In this document: positions 1 through 7,877 of the stretch, piece by piece | Layout: the number at the start of each line of letters is the position of its first letter | Numbering within the stretch: position 1 is the first letter of the stretch | Assembly: GCA_910585375.1 (NCBI GenBank) | Contig: CAJUCZ010000013.1 | Coordinates: forward strand, 1-51,307 | Direction of reading: 5' to 3' | Source: an uncultured Alphaproteobacteria bacterium | Lineage (GTDB): Bacteria > Pseudomonadota > Alphaproteobacteria > RF32 > CAG-239 | Length of the DNA stretch: 51,307 nucleotides | The notes under the pieces: generated by a model | Told to the model about the DNA's origin: nothing | The model's input: only the letters and a program-made list of their open reading frames with translations | The model's database searches: none | Program-made: the position numbers and the translations under genes

Positions 1-96
1 ATACCCCATACCCCATACCCCATATTCTTCCTGCCAAGCCAATTCCGATGTCCCCGCCATCCGCTCTTTCCTGTCAGTCTCCCCCAAAAAATCCAC

Positions 97-124
97 TTGC
101 AAAAAACTTAGATTCGTTTATTAT
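97..124 (+). promoter_or_regulatory. Candidate sigma70 promoter
   Basis: A TTGCAA box (97-102) is followed after 16 bp by TATTAT (119-124). Four of six and five of six bases match the sigma70 consensus. Transcription would start near 131, just before a strong stem-loop. The call rests on box similarity only. Confidence 0.35.
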
Positions 125-130
125 AAACCT

Positions 131-294
131 CGCAGTTCGGAGACGGACTGTGGTGTCTGAAAAACATCTCAAGTTTAGTTCCTCATTATGGGGAGTGCCG
201 GAAATAAGCGTACTTGTGCGACGAATAACGGTGACTGTAACTTGACAGTTTTTCAGCTCCCCGCCAGGAAGGAAACTTCCGGCGGTTTTGTTTT
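131..294 (+). ncRNA. Candidate structured RNA or 5' leader
   Basis: Downstream of the candidate promoter, a perfect 7-bp stem (133-139 with 144-150) is closed by a GAGA tetraloop. A further stem-loop lies near 183-195. A 5-bp hairpin at 234-249 is followed by four T, and the strong terminator hairpin at 261-285 follows. The result would be an RNA of roughly 120-165 nt ending just before the SD site of the small gene at 317. It could be a free small RNA, a 6S-like RNA, or a leader that controls the gene at 317. I could not match it to a known family from memory. Confidence 0.3.
261..294 (+). terminator. Intrinsic terminator upstream of the 85-aa gene
   Basis: Two arms, CCGCC-A-GGAAG and CTTCC-GGCGG, form a 10-bp stem with one bulged A and a GAAA loop, followed by TTTTGTTTT. 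It lies 20-30 nt before the SD site of the gene at 317, so it ends an upstream transcript or acts as an attenuator. Confidence 0.7.
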
Positions 295-316
295 AACAAA
301 ACTGAGGAGCTAAAAA

Positions 317-574
317 ATGTTATCAGAAAGAAGAAGAAAAAACTGGCGTAAAAGAACTCAAAAATTTTTGGTTGAAGAACTTACTCGCCTTATGGATGAA
401 AATGGCGAGCGCCATCAGGAGTTTTTAAACTCTCGGGGATATGCTGATGCCTCTATAGCCGTGAGGCGGATCAAACGGCATATTTGCTGGGATAGGTTTA
501 TTTATGTTCTGGCCTATTATGATAAAGTGCTGGATATCCGTATCGCAGATGCCCCGCATGACGAACCGGAATAA
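317..574 (+). CDS. Small basic hypothetical protein (85 aa)
   Basis: I do not recognise the family. The protein is predicted soluble. Its first 16 residues are very basic (RRRKNWRKR) and the rest is mixed charged and helical, which would suit nucleic-acid binding, but no named motif is visible. The start is supported by a GAGGAGC SD site about six bases upstream. It stands alone, with an intrinsic terminator hairpin before it (261-294) and a long non-coding repeat region after it. The separate terminator suggests it has its own transcript or is controlled by attenuation. Confidence 0.65.
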   Translation: MLSERRRKNWRKRTQKFLVEELTRLMDENGERHQEFLNSRGYADASIAVRRIKRHICWDRFIYVLAYYDKVLDIRIADAPHDEPE

Positions 575-1772
575 TCTTTTTCATTTTTTTATTTTCATCA
601 TCCTTGGCTTTTTTATTTGATAGCCACTTAGGATAATGATTTTATTGTTACCCTTGGGCCTTGACCCGAGGGTTCATCTCACAATTGGCACTCTGCTTTT
701 ATCTTTATGGATTGCCGGATCGAAGTCCGGCAATGACAAATACTTCAAAGCACTGTCACCCCCTCTCATGAGTGAGAGGGGCGGGGAGAGTTGAATTGCC
801 CATTAACGAGTACTTGTTAGTCTTTGTGAAAAAGAGGAAATTAAAAACACATTGTGTTTTCTTGCCGTCTTAGCCTTGCGCTTAGACGGCCTGAACTTTT
901 TCACGAAGACTTAGAAAACGAGTTCAGGGCTAGCTTTTTTGCTTTTGTGGCTGCCGACCTCCGGCCTTTTGTAGCATGACAAAAGTAGCGAAAAGAAAAA
1001 CCAACTCTATGAAGAAAACAAAACCAGAAAATAAAAAAAAGAAAAACGCCGACAAAAGAGAGGAGTAAAGAGAGCGGAAAACGAAAGGGACAAGAGGGCG
1101 GGAGAAAAAAGGAAAGTCGCGGGGAGAGAAAAGGAAAAGAAGGGGTGGAGAGTGTGGAAAGAGAGGAAAAAAACGGAGTAAGAAAAGGGAACGGGAAGCG
1201 GAAAATAAACAGGGGCGGAAAAAGATCGAAGAACAAACGTGACAAGGGGGTGAGAAGAAAGAGACATACTACACCCTCTTTGATAAGAGGGGGACAGGGG
1301 GAGTTAGACCAGCCCGATTACCGAACAACTTCTTAATCTTTGGAGCAAAGAGATAAAACTGAAGCACTAAGCTTTGGAGCGTAGTGACCTTAACTTTGCT
1401 CTGAAGATTTAGAAAGTGAGGTTGGGCTTGATTTTTTTGAGCGCCGCCGACGTTCGGCCTTTTGGTCAAGCAAAAGTAATAAAGAAGAAATCCCAACTCT
1501 ATGAAGAAACCAAAACCTGAAAATAAAAAAAAGAAAACGATGATAAAAGAGAGCGAGCGGCGGAGGGAGAGCGTGAGTGGAAAAGAAAGAGAGCGGAACG
1601 GGGACGCGGAAAAGAAAATGGCGAAGGGATAAGGGAAGGAGAGGACTAAACATCCCCTGATGAGAAAATGAAAAAGAAAATAAAGAGTGCATCAGAGGGA
1701 GGGAAATTTGAAAGAAAAATATAAAAAACAAAAGAATATAAGAAAATAGATAGAGAAAAAGGAAAAAGTTTT
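575..1772. repeat. Long non-coding region: palindromic repeats and two purine-rich repeat copies
   Basis: No gene is supported here. From 640 to 780 there are back-to-back inverted repeats: an imperfect hairpin near 650-672, a 9-bp stem at 711-734, and an 8-bp stem at 761-780. Two diverged copies of one repeat follow, roughly 880-1250 and 1390-1770. Each contains the sequence CGGCCTTTTG, then an inverted CTTTTG/CAAAAG pair, then CCAACTCTATGAAGAAA, and then about 250 bases that are almost entirely A and G on the plus strand. A CCCTCTTT hairpin element (1271-1307) that resembles the one at 761-780 separates the copies. Minus-strand open frames in the purine tracts are low-complexity Phe/Leu/Ser artefacts. 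Confidence 0.6.
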
Positions 1773-2540
1773 TTATTTGATGTTCCAAATCTCCTGATAA
1801 ACCTTTTCATACCCCCGATCATGCGCAGCGCCGTCAACCACAATCACCGGTGCGGTATCTCCGACAAATTCTTTGATAAGTGCCGGCGGCATAACCTTGT
1901 CTTCGCTTCCGGCATAATGAATTTGCGGAAAAGCGGCAAATTGCCGGCGATAACTTTCCAGATTGAGAGATTCGGTCAAGGGCGGAAGATGATGATATTG
2001 CGTCCATGCCAAATGGTCTAAATTCCCGCCGATAGTCACAATTTTTTTGATGTGAAGCCCGGTTTTGGCAGCAGCTGCCAGTCCGGCAATCTGCGCGCCG
2101 CCCGAAAATCCGATAAGAATAACCTCGCGTCCGCCGGCAATCTCTTTAATCGCTTGGTATTCTGCATTGAGTACCTCCGGCGCAAAACGAGCCGTTGTCC
2201 AGTGCCGTTGTGAACAAATACCGCTTTTTATATATTGGCACGGACGCGCCAGATAAACCACATTGGGAAATGAATCGCCAAAGGCCAACTCTCTGACCAG
2301 CGTTCCTCGGGGTGTCGGATCCAGACTGGGCTGCCCGTGAGCATTAAAAGCATGGCCGTCGCCTTCAATATAAAACTTCACCGGTGCCCCGGCATCAGTC
2401 AGTTTTTGCCAGCTTGCCAGCTCAAAATCGCGGGTTTGAACGATTCTGTAATGATAAGAGTCGGGAATATTGACGGAACTGCAACCAATAAGCGGCAAAA
2501 TAAGACAAGCCGGAGCAATAAACTTGTAAAAATTCAACAA
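1773..2540 (-). CDS. Alpha/beta-hydrolase lipoprotein
   Basis: This 255-residue protein has a lipoprotein signal peptide with the lipobox LIGC, giving lipidated Cys20, so it should be anchored in the cell envelope. The body is an alpha/beta hydrolase: Ser146 sits in the nucleophile elbow GFSGG, Asp214 in GSEDKVMP and His240 in GAAHDRG make a plausible catalytic triad. The substrate is unknown; an esterase or lipase role is the usual guess. The start is a TTG codon preceded by an AAGGGGAA SD site, and no ATG lies before the lipobox. It is a single gene facing the purine-rich repeat region downstream. Confidence 0.8.
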   Translation of the reverse strand: MLNFYKFIAPACLILPLIGCSSVNIPDSYHYRIVQTRDFELASWQKLTDAGAPVKFYIEGDGHAFNAHGQPSLDPTPRGTLVRELAFGDSFPNVVYLARPCQYIKSGICSQRHWTTARFAPEVLNAEYQAIKEIAGGREVILIGFSGGAQIAGLAAAAKTGLHIKKIVTIGGNLDHLAWTQYHHLPPLTESLNLESYRRQFAAFPQIHYAGSEDKVMPPALIKEFVGDTAPVIVVDGAAHDRGYEKVYQEIWNIK

Positions 2541-2664
2541 AAAATTTCCCCTTTGTTACAGTTATGTTAATTATGCCGCCAAAAGGCCGTGATTTCCTTG
2601 AGAAGATTTTATAATCATTATAGAATAAAAGTAAAGAGGGGATAAACTCATCCGGAGCAAAACA

Positions 2665-3510
2665 ATGTCAGAAGAAGTTCAAAATATTTCAGCCGGAGGC
2701 TACAGCCTGGTTTTTCATGGTGGCAGAAATATTCTGTTGTCGGGAGACGGCAGCAGTTATGAACTGACATTGGCGGAAGTTCAGGCAATCAAAGACGTGC
2801 GGGCCGAAGACTTTGAAAATATCTCGGCAGCTTATAACCGGTCTTTGTCAGAGCTGAAAACCCGTAAAGAAATTTTGAGCCTTGCCGTATCCTCTTACAA
2901 TTTTATTCAGCACAACGAAGCGGCGGTTAGAGAAGTTGATGCCGTCGTGCAAAACTTCGCCGCTTCGTTTTTCTCTTTTGTCCGCCGCAATCCGAAAAAG
3001 GCCGGACATTATATTTCTTCGCTTGAAGACATGATCTTTGCAGCCACAAGGGGAGAAGCCCTGAAAAAAGGCAATGCTTTCGGAGCACTCGGCGGTTGGC
3101 AGAAATTTGTCAGATGTTTTAGAAAAAATGTTGACGAGGATAATATCAAAAAACAGGCCAAGATTTTCTGGCGTAATATTTCGCTCAATCAGGAACTCTA
3201 CAGCGATTATATTTGCGGCGGCGGAGTGTCTTTTGAAGGTGTTGTTGCAGCTTCGGCCGCCAACTGCCGCCAGAAGCAGGATGTTCTCCGGATACAGAAG
3301 GAAAGCATGGAAACTGCCCGCAAACAAAAAGACGCGGCTCAGAAACAGGCCGGAATTCTGGCCTTGCAAAATCTTCTGGCCGGTCGTTTGTATGCTGCTC
3401 GAAAACCTGCCGCAGCCGCACCTGCCGCTAATGTAATTGATTTTCCCAAGGCCGTACAGGAAATCAGAAGAATTGTCCGAATTGAAGATTTGGTCTTTAT
3501 GAATGCATAA
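2665..3510 (+). CDS. Hypothetical protein (281 aa)
   Basis: I do not recognise the family. It has no signal peptide or membrane segment. Residues 1-40 look like a small beta-rich unit (GGYSLVFHGG), residues 45-190 are largely helical, and residues 205-250 form a Lys/Gln/Ala-rich likely coiled coil (KESMETARKQKDAAQKQ). The last 30 residues include DFPKAVQEIRRIV. A CCGGAGC SD site precedes the ATG by seven bases. It is transcribed alone and ends in a clear intrinsic terminator, ahead of lysS on the same strand. Confidence 0.75.
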   Translation: MSEEVQNISAGGYSLVFHGGRNILLSGDGSSYELTLAEVQAIKDVRAEDFENISAAYNRSLSELKTRKEILSLAVSSYNFIQHNEAAVREVDAVVQNFAASFFSFVRRNPKKAGHYISSLEDMIFAATRGEALKKGNAFGALGGWQKFVRCFRKNVDEDNIKKQAKIFWRNISLNQELYSDYICGGGVSFEGVVAASAANCRQKQDVLRIQKESMETARKQKDAAQKQAGILALQNLLAGRLYAARKPAAAAPAANVIDFPKAVQEIRRIVRIEDLVFMNA

Positions 3511-3529
3511 TTCAAAAAAAATATAACCG

Positions 3530-3559
3530 GCGGCCATTTAACTAAAAGGCCGCTTTTTT
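3530..3559 (+). terminator. Intrinsic terminator after the 281-aa gene
   Basis: GCGGCC (3530-3535) pairs with GGCCGC (3548-3553) across a 12-nt loop and is followed by six T. Confidence 0.85.
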
Positions 3560-3591
3560 ATGCTTTCTATCTTGAATTTTGGAAAAAAAGG

Positions 3592-3619
3592 TTGATTTTC
3601 TCTGTAATTCCGATATACC
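3592..3619 (+). promoter_or_regulatory. Candidate lysS promoter
   Basis: TTGATT (3592-3597) and TATACC (3614-3619) are separated by 16 bp, about 45 nt upstream of the lysS SD site. Confidence 0.45.
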
Positions 3620-3671
3620 TTAATGTCAGTTAATTTCTCAAAACAATAATCAATAAAAGGTGATATTTAAA

Positions 3672-5144
3672 ATGAGCGATGAAGTAAGCATTCACAGACA
3701 GGGGCGCCTTAATAAGCTGAATACCCTGTTGGAAATGGGCTATAATCCGTATCCGTACAAGTTTTCTCCCAATGCTTTTGCCAAAGATTTGCAGGAGAAA
3801 TATAAAGATTTGGAAAACGGCGCCCATACGGAAGACCGTGTGACAATCGCCGGCCGTGCCATGGCTGTCCGTAACGATGGCATGTTTATTGACGTCAAAG
3901 ACAAAACCGGCACCATTCAGGCCTTTTGCCACAAATGCAATCTGGATGAAGCTAATCTGAAACTGCTCAAATGTCTGGATATCGGAGATATGGTCGGCAT
4001 TACCGGCTTTATCCGCCGTACCCCGCGCGGAGAGCTTTCCGTTGCTGCCGAAAAGTTTGATATTATTGCCAAGGCTTTAGAACCGCTGCCGGAAAAATTC
4101 CACGGCATGACAGACGTTGAGGCGCGTTATCGTCAGCGTTATGTCGATATGGTGATTAACGATGAGGCCAAAGAAGTGCTGATTACGCGCTGCAAAATCA
4201 TTTCCGCCGTCCGTGAATTTTTCAGCAATAACGGGTTTTTGGAAGTTGAAACACCGACACTGCACCCGATTATGGGCGGTGCTTCGGCCAAACCTTTTGT
4301 CACGCACTACAATGCTCTGGATAATGACTTTTATCTGCGTGTTGCACCGGAACTTTATCTGAAAAAACTCATTGTCGGCGGCATGGACCGCGTTTTTGAA
4401 ATCGGCAAAAACTTCCGTAATGAAGGAATTGATAAAAACCATAATCCGGAATTTACGGCTCTGGAAGCCTATATGGCCTATGGCGATTATCACGACGGTG
4501 CCGAGCTGGTATCGGGTGTTGTCCGCCATGTTGCCAGAAAAGTTTTTGGCAAGGAAGAATTTCAGGTCGGAGAACATATGATTGACGTGTCCAAACCTTT
4601 TGAAAAAATCTCAATGATTGATTTAATCAAGCGCGAATGCGGGATTAACCTTTTGGATGCCAAGACGCTTGACGAAGCCAAAGCCATGGCCAAACAGGCG
4701 GGAGTGGATGCCGGTGACTGCGATTGCTGGGGTAAAGTTGTTGTTGCCGTCTTTGATGAAAAGGTCGAGCATAAGCTGATCCAGCCGATACACGTTATGG
4801 ATATGCCGCGCGATGTTTCTCCGCTGGCCAAAACCCATCGGTCTGAACCGCGGCTGGTTGAGCACTTTGATACTTATATGGCCGGTATGGAAATCGGCTG
4901 TGCCTATTCCGAGTTGTCAAATCCGCTGGAGCAGAGAGAACGTTTCGAGGCTCAGGTAAAAGCCCGTGAAAACGGCGATGATGAAGCCCAGATGATGGAT
5001 GAAAGCTTCCTTGACGCTCTGGATCACGGCTTTGTCCCGACAACCGGACTGGGAATGGGTATGGACCGTCTGGCTAAAATAATGACCAACTCGGCTACTT
5101 TGCGCGATGTCATTTTGTTCCCGACATTGCGGCCCCGAAAATAA
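3672..5144 (+). CDS. lysS: Lysine--tRNA ligase, class II
   Basis: The enzyme charges tRNA-Lys with lysine in the cytoplasm. It has 490 residues, normal for class II LysRS. The N-terminal third is the OB-fold anticodon-binding domain (VTIAGRAMAVRNDGMFIDVKD). The catalytic core shows motif 2 (FEIGKNFRNEGID, then HNPEFT) and motif 3 (GLGMGMDRL) near the C-terminus. The preferred start is the ATG at 3672, with an AAAGGTGA site upstream; a GTG 12 bases earlier overlaps that SD site. It is a single gene with its own promoter and terminator. Many alphaproteobacteria instead use the unrelated class I LysRS, so the class is of mild taxonomic interest. Confidence 0.97.
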   Translation: MSDEVSIHRQGRLNKLNTLLEMGYNPYPYKFSPNAFAKDLQEKYKDLENGAHTEDRVTIAGRAMAVRNDGMFIDVKDKTGTIQAFCHKCNLDEANLKLLKCLDIGDMVGITGFIRRTPRGELSVAAEKFDIIAKALEPLPEKFHGMTDVEARYRQRYVDMVINDEAKEVLITRCKIISAVREFFSNNGFLEVETPTLHPIMGGASAKPFVTHYNALDNDFYLRVAPELYLKKLIVGGMDRVFEIGKNFRNEGIDKNHNPEFTALEAYMAYGDYHDGAELVSGVVRHVARKVFGKEEFQVGEHMIDVSKPFEKISMIDLIKRECGINLLDAKTLDEAKAMAKQAGVDAGDCDCWGKVVVAVFDEKVEHKLIQPIHVMDMPRDVSPLAKTHRSEPRLVEHFDTYMAGMEIGCAYSELSNPLEQRERFEAQVKARENGDDEAQMMDESFLDALDHGFVPTTGLGMGMDRLAKIMTNSATLRDVILFPTLRPRK

Positions 5145-5155
5145 ATTGAGTGCAA

Positions 5156-5186
5156 AAAATCCCGAATTTTTTCGGGATTTTTTTTG
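5156..5186 (+). terminator. Intrinsic terminator of lysS
   Basis: ATCCCGAA (5159-5166) pairs with TTCGGGAT (5171-5178) around a TTTT loop, followed by a run of T. Confidence 0.9.
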
Positions 5187-5248
5187 CTGTAAAACGTTAT
5201 ATGTTTTTTTCTGTAAAACTTTAAGAAGCTCGTTGCTTTCTTCTTATA

Positions 5249-5271
5249 AATTGTGTAAGTTACAATTGTAA
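5249..5271 (+). promoter_or_regulatory. LysR-box-like operator before the first LysR-type gene
   Basis: AATTGT and ACAATT (5249-5267) form an inverted repeat with a 7-bp spacer, which fits the T-N11-A LysR box. It overlaps the perfect palindrome TTACAATTGTAA (5260-5271). It lies about 25-45 bp before the start codon, where an autoregulatory site would be expected. Confidence 0.45.
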
Positions 5272-5294
5272 ATTGAGTAGAAAAATACAGCGTA

Positions 5295-6188
5295 ATGATA
5301 AGTAAAAAAGAAATTCAAAAATTGGAGGGTGTCCTTTATCTTCATGCTTTGTCAAAAAGTAATTCCAAGCGGGAAGTTGCAGATAAGCTGGGCATATCGG
5401 TCGATACCTTAAATAAATACATCTCCGATTTGGAAAGCGAGTTAAAAACTATTTTCTTTACCAGTACCGGTCGCGGCACTACCGTCACGCCGGAAGGCGA
5501 ACGCTTGCTGAAAATGTCGGAACAAATCATCAAGTTGGTAAAAAGTCTCAGTATTTTTGAAGATATGGCTAATAATTGCAAGGGAACGGTCAGGTTGTCA
5601 ATGCCGGATACCATTGCCTGTTATCTGGGGACGGCCAATATGGTTGATTTTTATCGGCAATTTCCGGATATCAATGTTGAGACCCAAATTCAAAACAAAC
5701 TTCCCGATATGTATAATCTGGAGGCCGATATTGCGTTGTCTTTCGAACCGCCGTGGGAAGAAGATTTGGTTTTGGTCGCAGCCAAAGATGTCCCCTGTGC
5801 CCTTTATGCGTCAGAAAGTTATATAGAAAAATACGGAATGCCGAAGGACTATAATGATCTGGTAGAAAATCACCGGATATGCAACAAAGATGACAGCGAA
5901 TATTACATCCCCGGTTGGCGTGATGTTTTAGAAGCGGCTCCGCATGTGGTTTGTCGTAACAATTCGGTTTTTTCCTTTCGGGCGGCCGTAGAAAACGGTA
6001 TAGGTATTGGTGTTTGTTTTAAATATTTTGGTGAAACAAATTTGGTAAAGATCAAGACGATACATAATTTTGACACGCATTTTAAAATATTTTTGGTTGC
6101 GCATAAAGATACCAAAGACGTTCCGAGAATTCGCGCTATGTTGGAATATTTAAAAAATTTGTTCCAAAATATTCATGAAGATTATTAG
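5295..6188 (+). CDS. LysR-family transcriptional regulator, first of a tandem pair
   Basis: This 297-residue protein has a LysR-type winged HTH in residues 1-65: SNSKREVADKLGISVDTLNKY is the helix-turn-helix region and RGTTVTPEGERLL the wing. A substrate-binding-like domain covers residues 95-290. It is about 45% identical by eye to the next gene, including the shared string ICNK.SEYYIPGW near residue 195. The effector is unknown, and the usual divergent target gene is absent. The SD site is weak. An inverted repeat about 30 bp upstream suggests autoregulation. Confidence 0.8.
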   Translation: MISKKEIQKLEGVLYLHALSKSNSKREVADKLGISVDTLNKYISDLESELKTIFFTSTGRGTTVTPEGERLLKMSEQIIKLVKSLSIFEDMANNCKGTVRLSMPDTIACYLGTANMVDFYRQFPDINVETQIQNKLPDMYNLEADIALSFEPPWEEDLVLVAAKDVPCALYASESYIEKYGMPKDYNDLVENHRICNKDDSEYYIPGWRDVLEAAPHVVCRNNSVFSFRAAVENGIGIGVCFKYFGETNLVKIKTIHNFDTHFKIFLVAHKDTKDVPRIRAMLEYLKNLFQNIHEDY

Positions 6189-6282
6189 AAAACGAAACGG
6201 TCTTACTAATATAATTTTGTTAATATAATATAAAAAACTGTTATAATTTTTTATAGAAAAACAGAAAGCATATAATATATTG

Positions 6283-6388
6283 TGTAAAATTGTATTTTTT
6301 ACATAAAGAACCACCCAAAGTTTAAAATTTTGTTGATTTTAAAAATTTTTTACATTATGGTTAATTTGTCTATATTATTGTACAAATT
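6283..6388 (+). promoter_or_regulatory. Operator-like inverted repeats before the second LysR-type gene
   Basis: This AT-rich spacer holds two inverted repeats: TGTAAAA/TTTTACA (6283-6303, 7-bp spacer) and AATTTGT/ACAAATT (6363-6388, 12-bp spacer). The second uses nearly the same half-site, AATTTGT, as the AATTGT half-site before the first paralog. Confidence 0.4.
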
Positions 6389-6433
6389 TAAAGAATTTAA
6401 TCATCATATTTAATCATTAACTGAGAGTGGAGA

Positions 6434-7348
6434 ATGTTTAGCAAAAAAGAAATGGCTACTTTTAATGCCTTGTACTATCTTTATGCAATTTCACAAAGCA
6501 ATTCAAAAAGAGAAGTCGCTGATTTATTGGGCACTTCCGTTGACACTATCAATAAATACATATCAGATATAGAAAGCGTTCTCAAAGTTACTCTTTTGAG
6601 CAGTAACGGCAGAGGGACGGCTCTCACGCCGGAGGGAATGCATTACGCCAAAATCGCGGAAAGCATAGTTTTGGCATTGCGCAAGATGAGCAATACCGGG
6701 AATTATCTAAGCCTGGCTAACCGTCCATTGAAAATTTCTATGCCGGATATGATTTCCTGCGACTTTGGAGAAAATAATATCAATACTTTTATCAAGGCCA
6801 ATCCTGATGTTAATATAGTAACTGAAATAGAAAACCGTCCGGATGTCAAGGCCGATATTTGTCTTTCGTTATATCCTTTAAAGGACGGCAGTTGGGCGAA
6901 AATTGCGGAAAAGAATATTCCCTGCGGATTGTACGCTTCTGAAAACTACCTGAAAAATCATGGCATGCCGAAAGATTATGATGATCTGATAAAAAGCCAT
7001 CGCATCTGTAACAAAAATTCCAGTGAATATTATATTCCGGGTTGGGGAGAGGTTTTGAGGACTTCTCCCTTCATTGTATTACGGAATGATTCCATCTTTT
7101 CTCATTATTCGGCAATCAAAAGCGGTGTCGGAATAGGGATATGTTCCCGTGATTACGGAGGACGCCACCTCGTCAGAATAAACACGGTTCCCAATTTTGA
7201 TACCACCTACAAAATATACTTAAACGTCCGCAAAGATGTTTTGACAACCCCGCAGCTTAAAGCCTTTCTCGAATTTTCGAAAGGCTTTTTTAACGGCCAA
7301 AATTCACTGCGGTATTCCGAGCTGGTCAAAAAGAAAATGTTGCGGTAA
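6434..7348 (+). CDS. LysR-family transcriptional regulator, second of a tandem pair
   Basis: This 304-residue protein has the same organisation as its neighbour: an N-terminal HTH (SNSKREVADLLGTSVDTINKY), a wing (RGTALTPEG) and a periplasmic-binding-protein-like effector domain with the shared PKDYDDLI and SEYYIPGW strings. It carries a short basic C-terminal tail (SELVKKKMLR) missing from the first copy. The pair probably arose by tandem duplication and then diverged. The start follows a GTGGAG site. Whether the two proteins form hetero-oligomers or control each other cannot be read from sequence. Confidence 0.8.
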   Translation: MFSKKEMATFNALYYLYAISQSNSKREVADLLGTSVDTINKYISDIESVLKVTLLSSNGRGTALTPEGMHYAKIAESIVLALRKMSNTGNYLSLANRPLKISMPDMISCDFGENNINTFIKANPDVNIVTEIENRPDVKADICLSLYPLKDGSWAKIAEKNIPCGLYASENYLKNHGMPKDYDDLIKSHRICNKNSSEYYIPGWGEVLRTSPFIVLRNDSIFSHYSAIKSGVGIGICSRDYGGRHLVRINTVPNFDTTYKIYLNVRKDVLTTPQLKAFLEFSKGFFNGQNSLRYSELVKKKMLR

Positions 7349-7450
7349 AGAGCAGAGCGCCATCCTTGTGGGTAATTATTTTTTTATTGGAAAAGAAAAG
7401 ACTTTAAGGCACAATAAGGCATAAACGATGTTATCTGTAAGGAGAAAAAA

Positions 7451-7876
7451 ATGGAACTGGAGCTTTGGCAGTCTCTTTCAATTGCCGGACTGGCGCTGTT
7501 GATTGTAGAAATCCTGACGCCGACCATGTTTTTTATAAATCTGGCGCTGGCCTGTTTTGTAACGGCCGGCGTCTCTGTTTATTTTGACAGTTTGAATATT
7601 CTTGTTCCTGTCTGGGTAGCTTCATCGGCCGTGTTCTTGTGGCTGTTGAAGCCTCTGCAAAACCGCAATAAGGTCAGCGCCGGTACGGGCATGGACAAGT
7701 ATGTCGGCCAAAAAGCCCGCGTGATAGAGACAATAGACGATGACGGCGGCGTAATTTCTATTTTTGATGAACGCTGGAACGCCCGCAGTGAAAACGGCGA
7801 AAAATTTGCCGTGGGAAGCAAAGTGTATATCACGCGCAATGAAAATTTAACCATGTTTGTAAGAAAGGAAAAGTAA
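7451..7876 (+). CDS. NfeD-like membrane protein (short form)
   Basis: The 141-residue protein has three predicted membrane helices (about 7-25, 28-48 and 51-68) followed by a cytoplasmic or periplasmic OB-fold domain (KYVGQKARVIETIDDDGGVISIFDERW), the usual layout of the short NfeD/YbbK class. These proteins pair with SPFH (stomatin) proteins in membrane microdomains. Here the paired gene starts one base after the stop codon, so the two form a translationally linked operon. The start has an excellent AAGGAG site. Confidence 0.9.
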   Translation: MELELWQSLSIAGLALLIVEILTPTMFFINLALACFVTAGVSVYFDSLNILVPVWVASSAVFLWLLKPLQNRNKVSAGTGMDKYVGQKARVIETIDDDGGVISIFDERWNARSENGEKFAVGSKVYITRNENLTMFVRKEK

Positions 7877-7877
7877 A

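Larger units (their letters stand above)
1..316. other. 5' intergenic region with short heptamer repeat
   Basis: The window opens with three copies of the heptamer ATACCCC (1-21). No convincing gene lies before 317. A 65-codon open frame at 48-245 has no SD site and unusual composition, and it overlaps the promoter and hairpins of the candidate RNA described separately, so it is left out. Confidence 0.5.

Noticed and set aside
1..25. Telomere-like or CRISPR-like repeat
   Set aside because: Only three 7-base units at the window edge; no spacers and no cas genes.
48..245. 65-codon open frame at the window start
   Set aside because: No SD site, atypical composition, and it overlaps the promoter and hairpins of a candidate RNA.
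901..1788. Minus-strand frames of 60-130 codons rich in Phe, Leu and Ser
   Set aside because: They are the complement of purine-only tracts. The similar ends (FLHRVG) reflect a DNA repeat, not a protein family.
2848..3537. 229-codon minus-strand frame
   Set aside because: Antisense shadow of the 281-aa gene, which has an SD site and a terminator.
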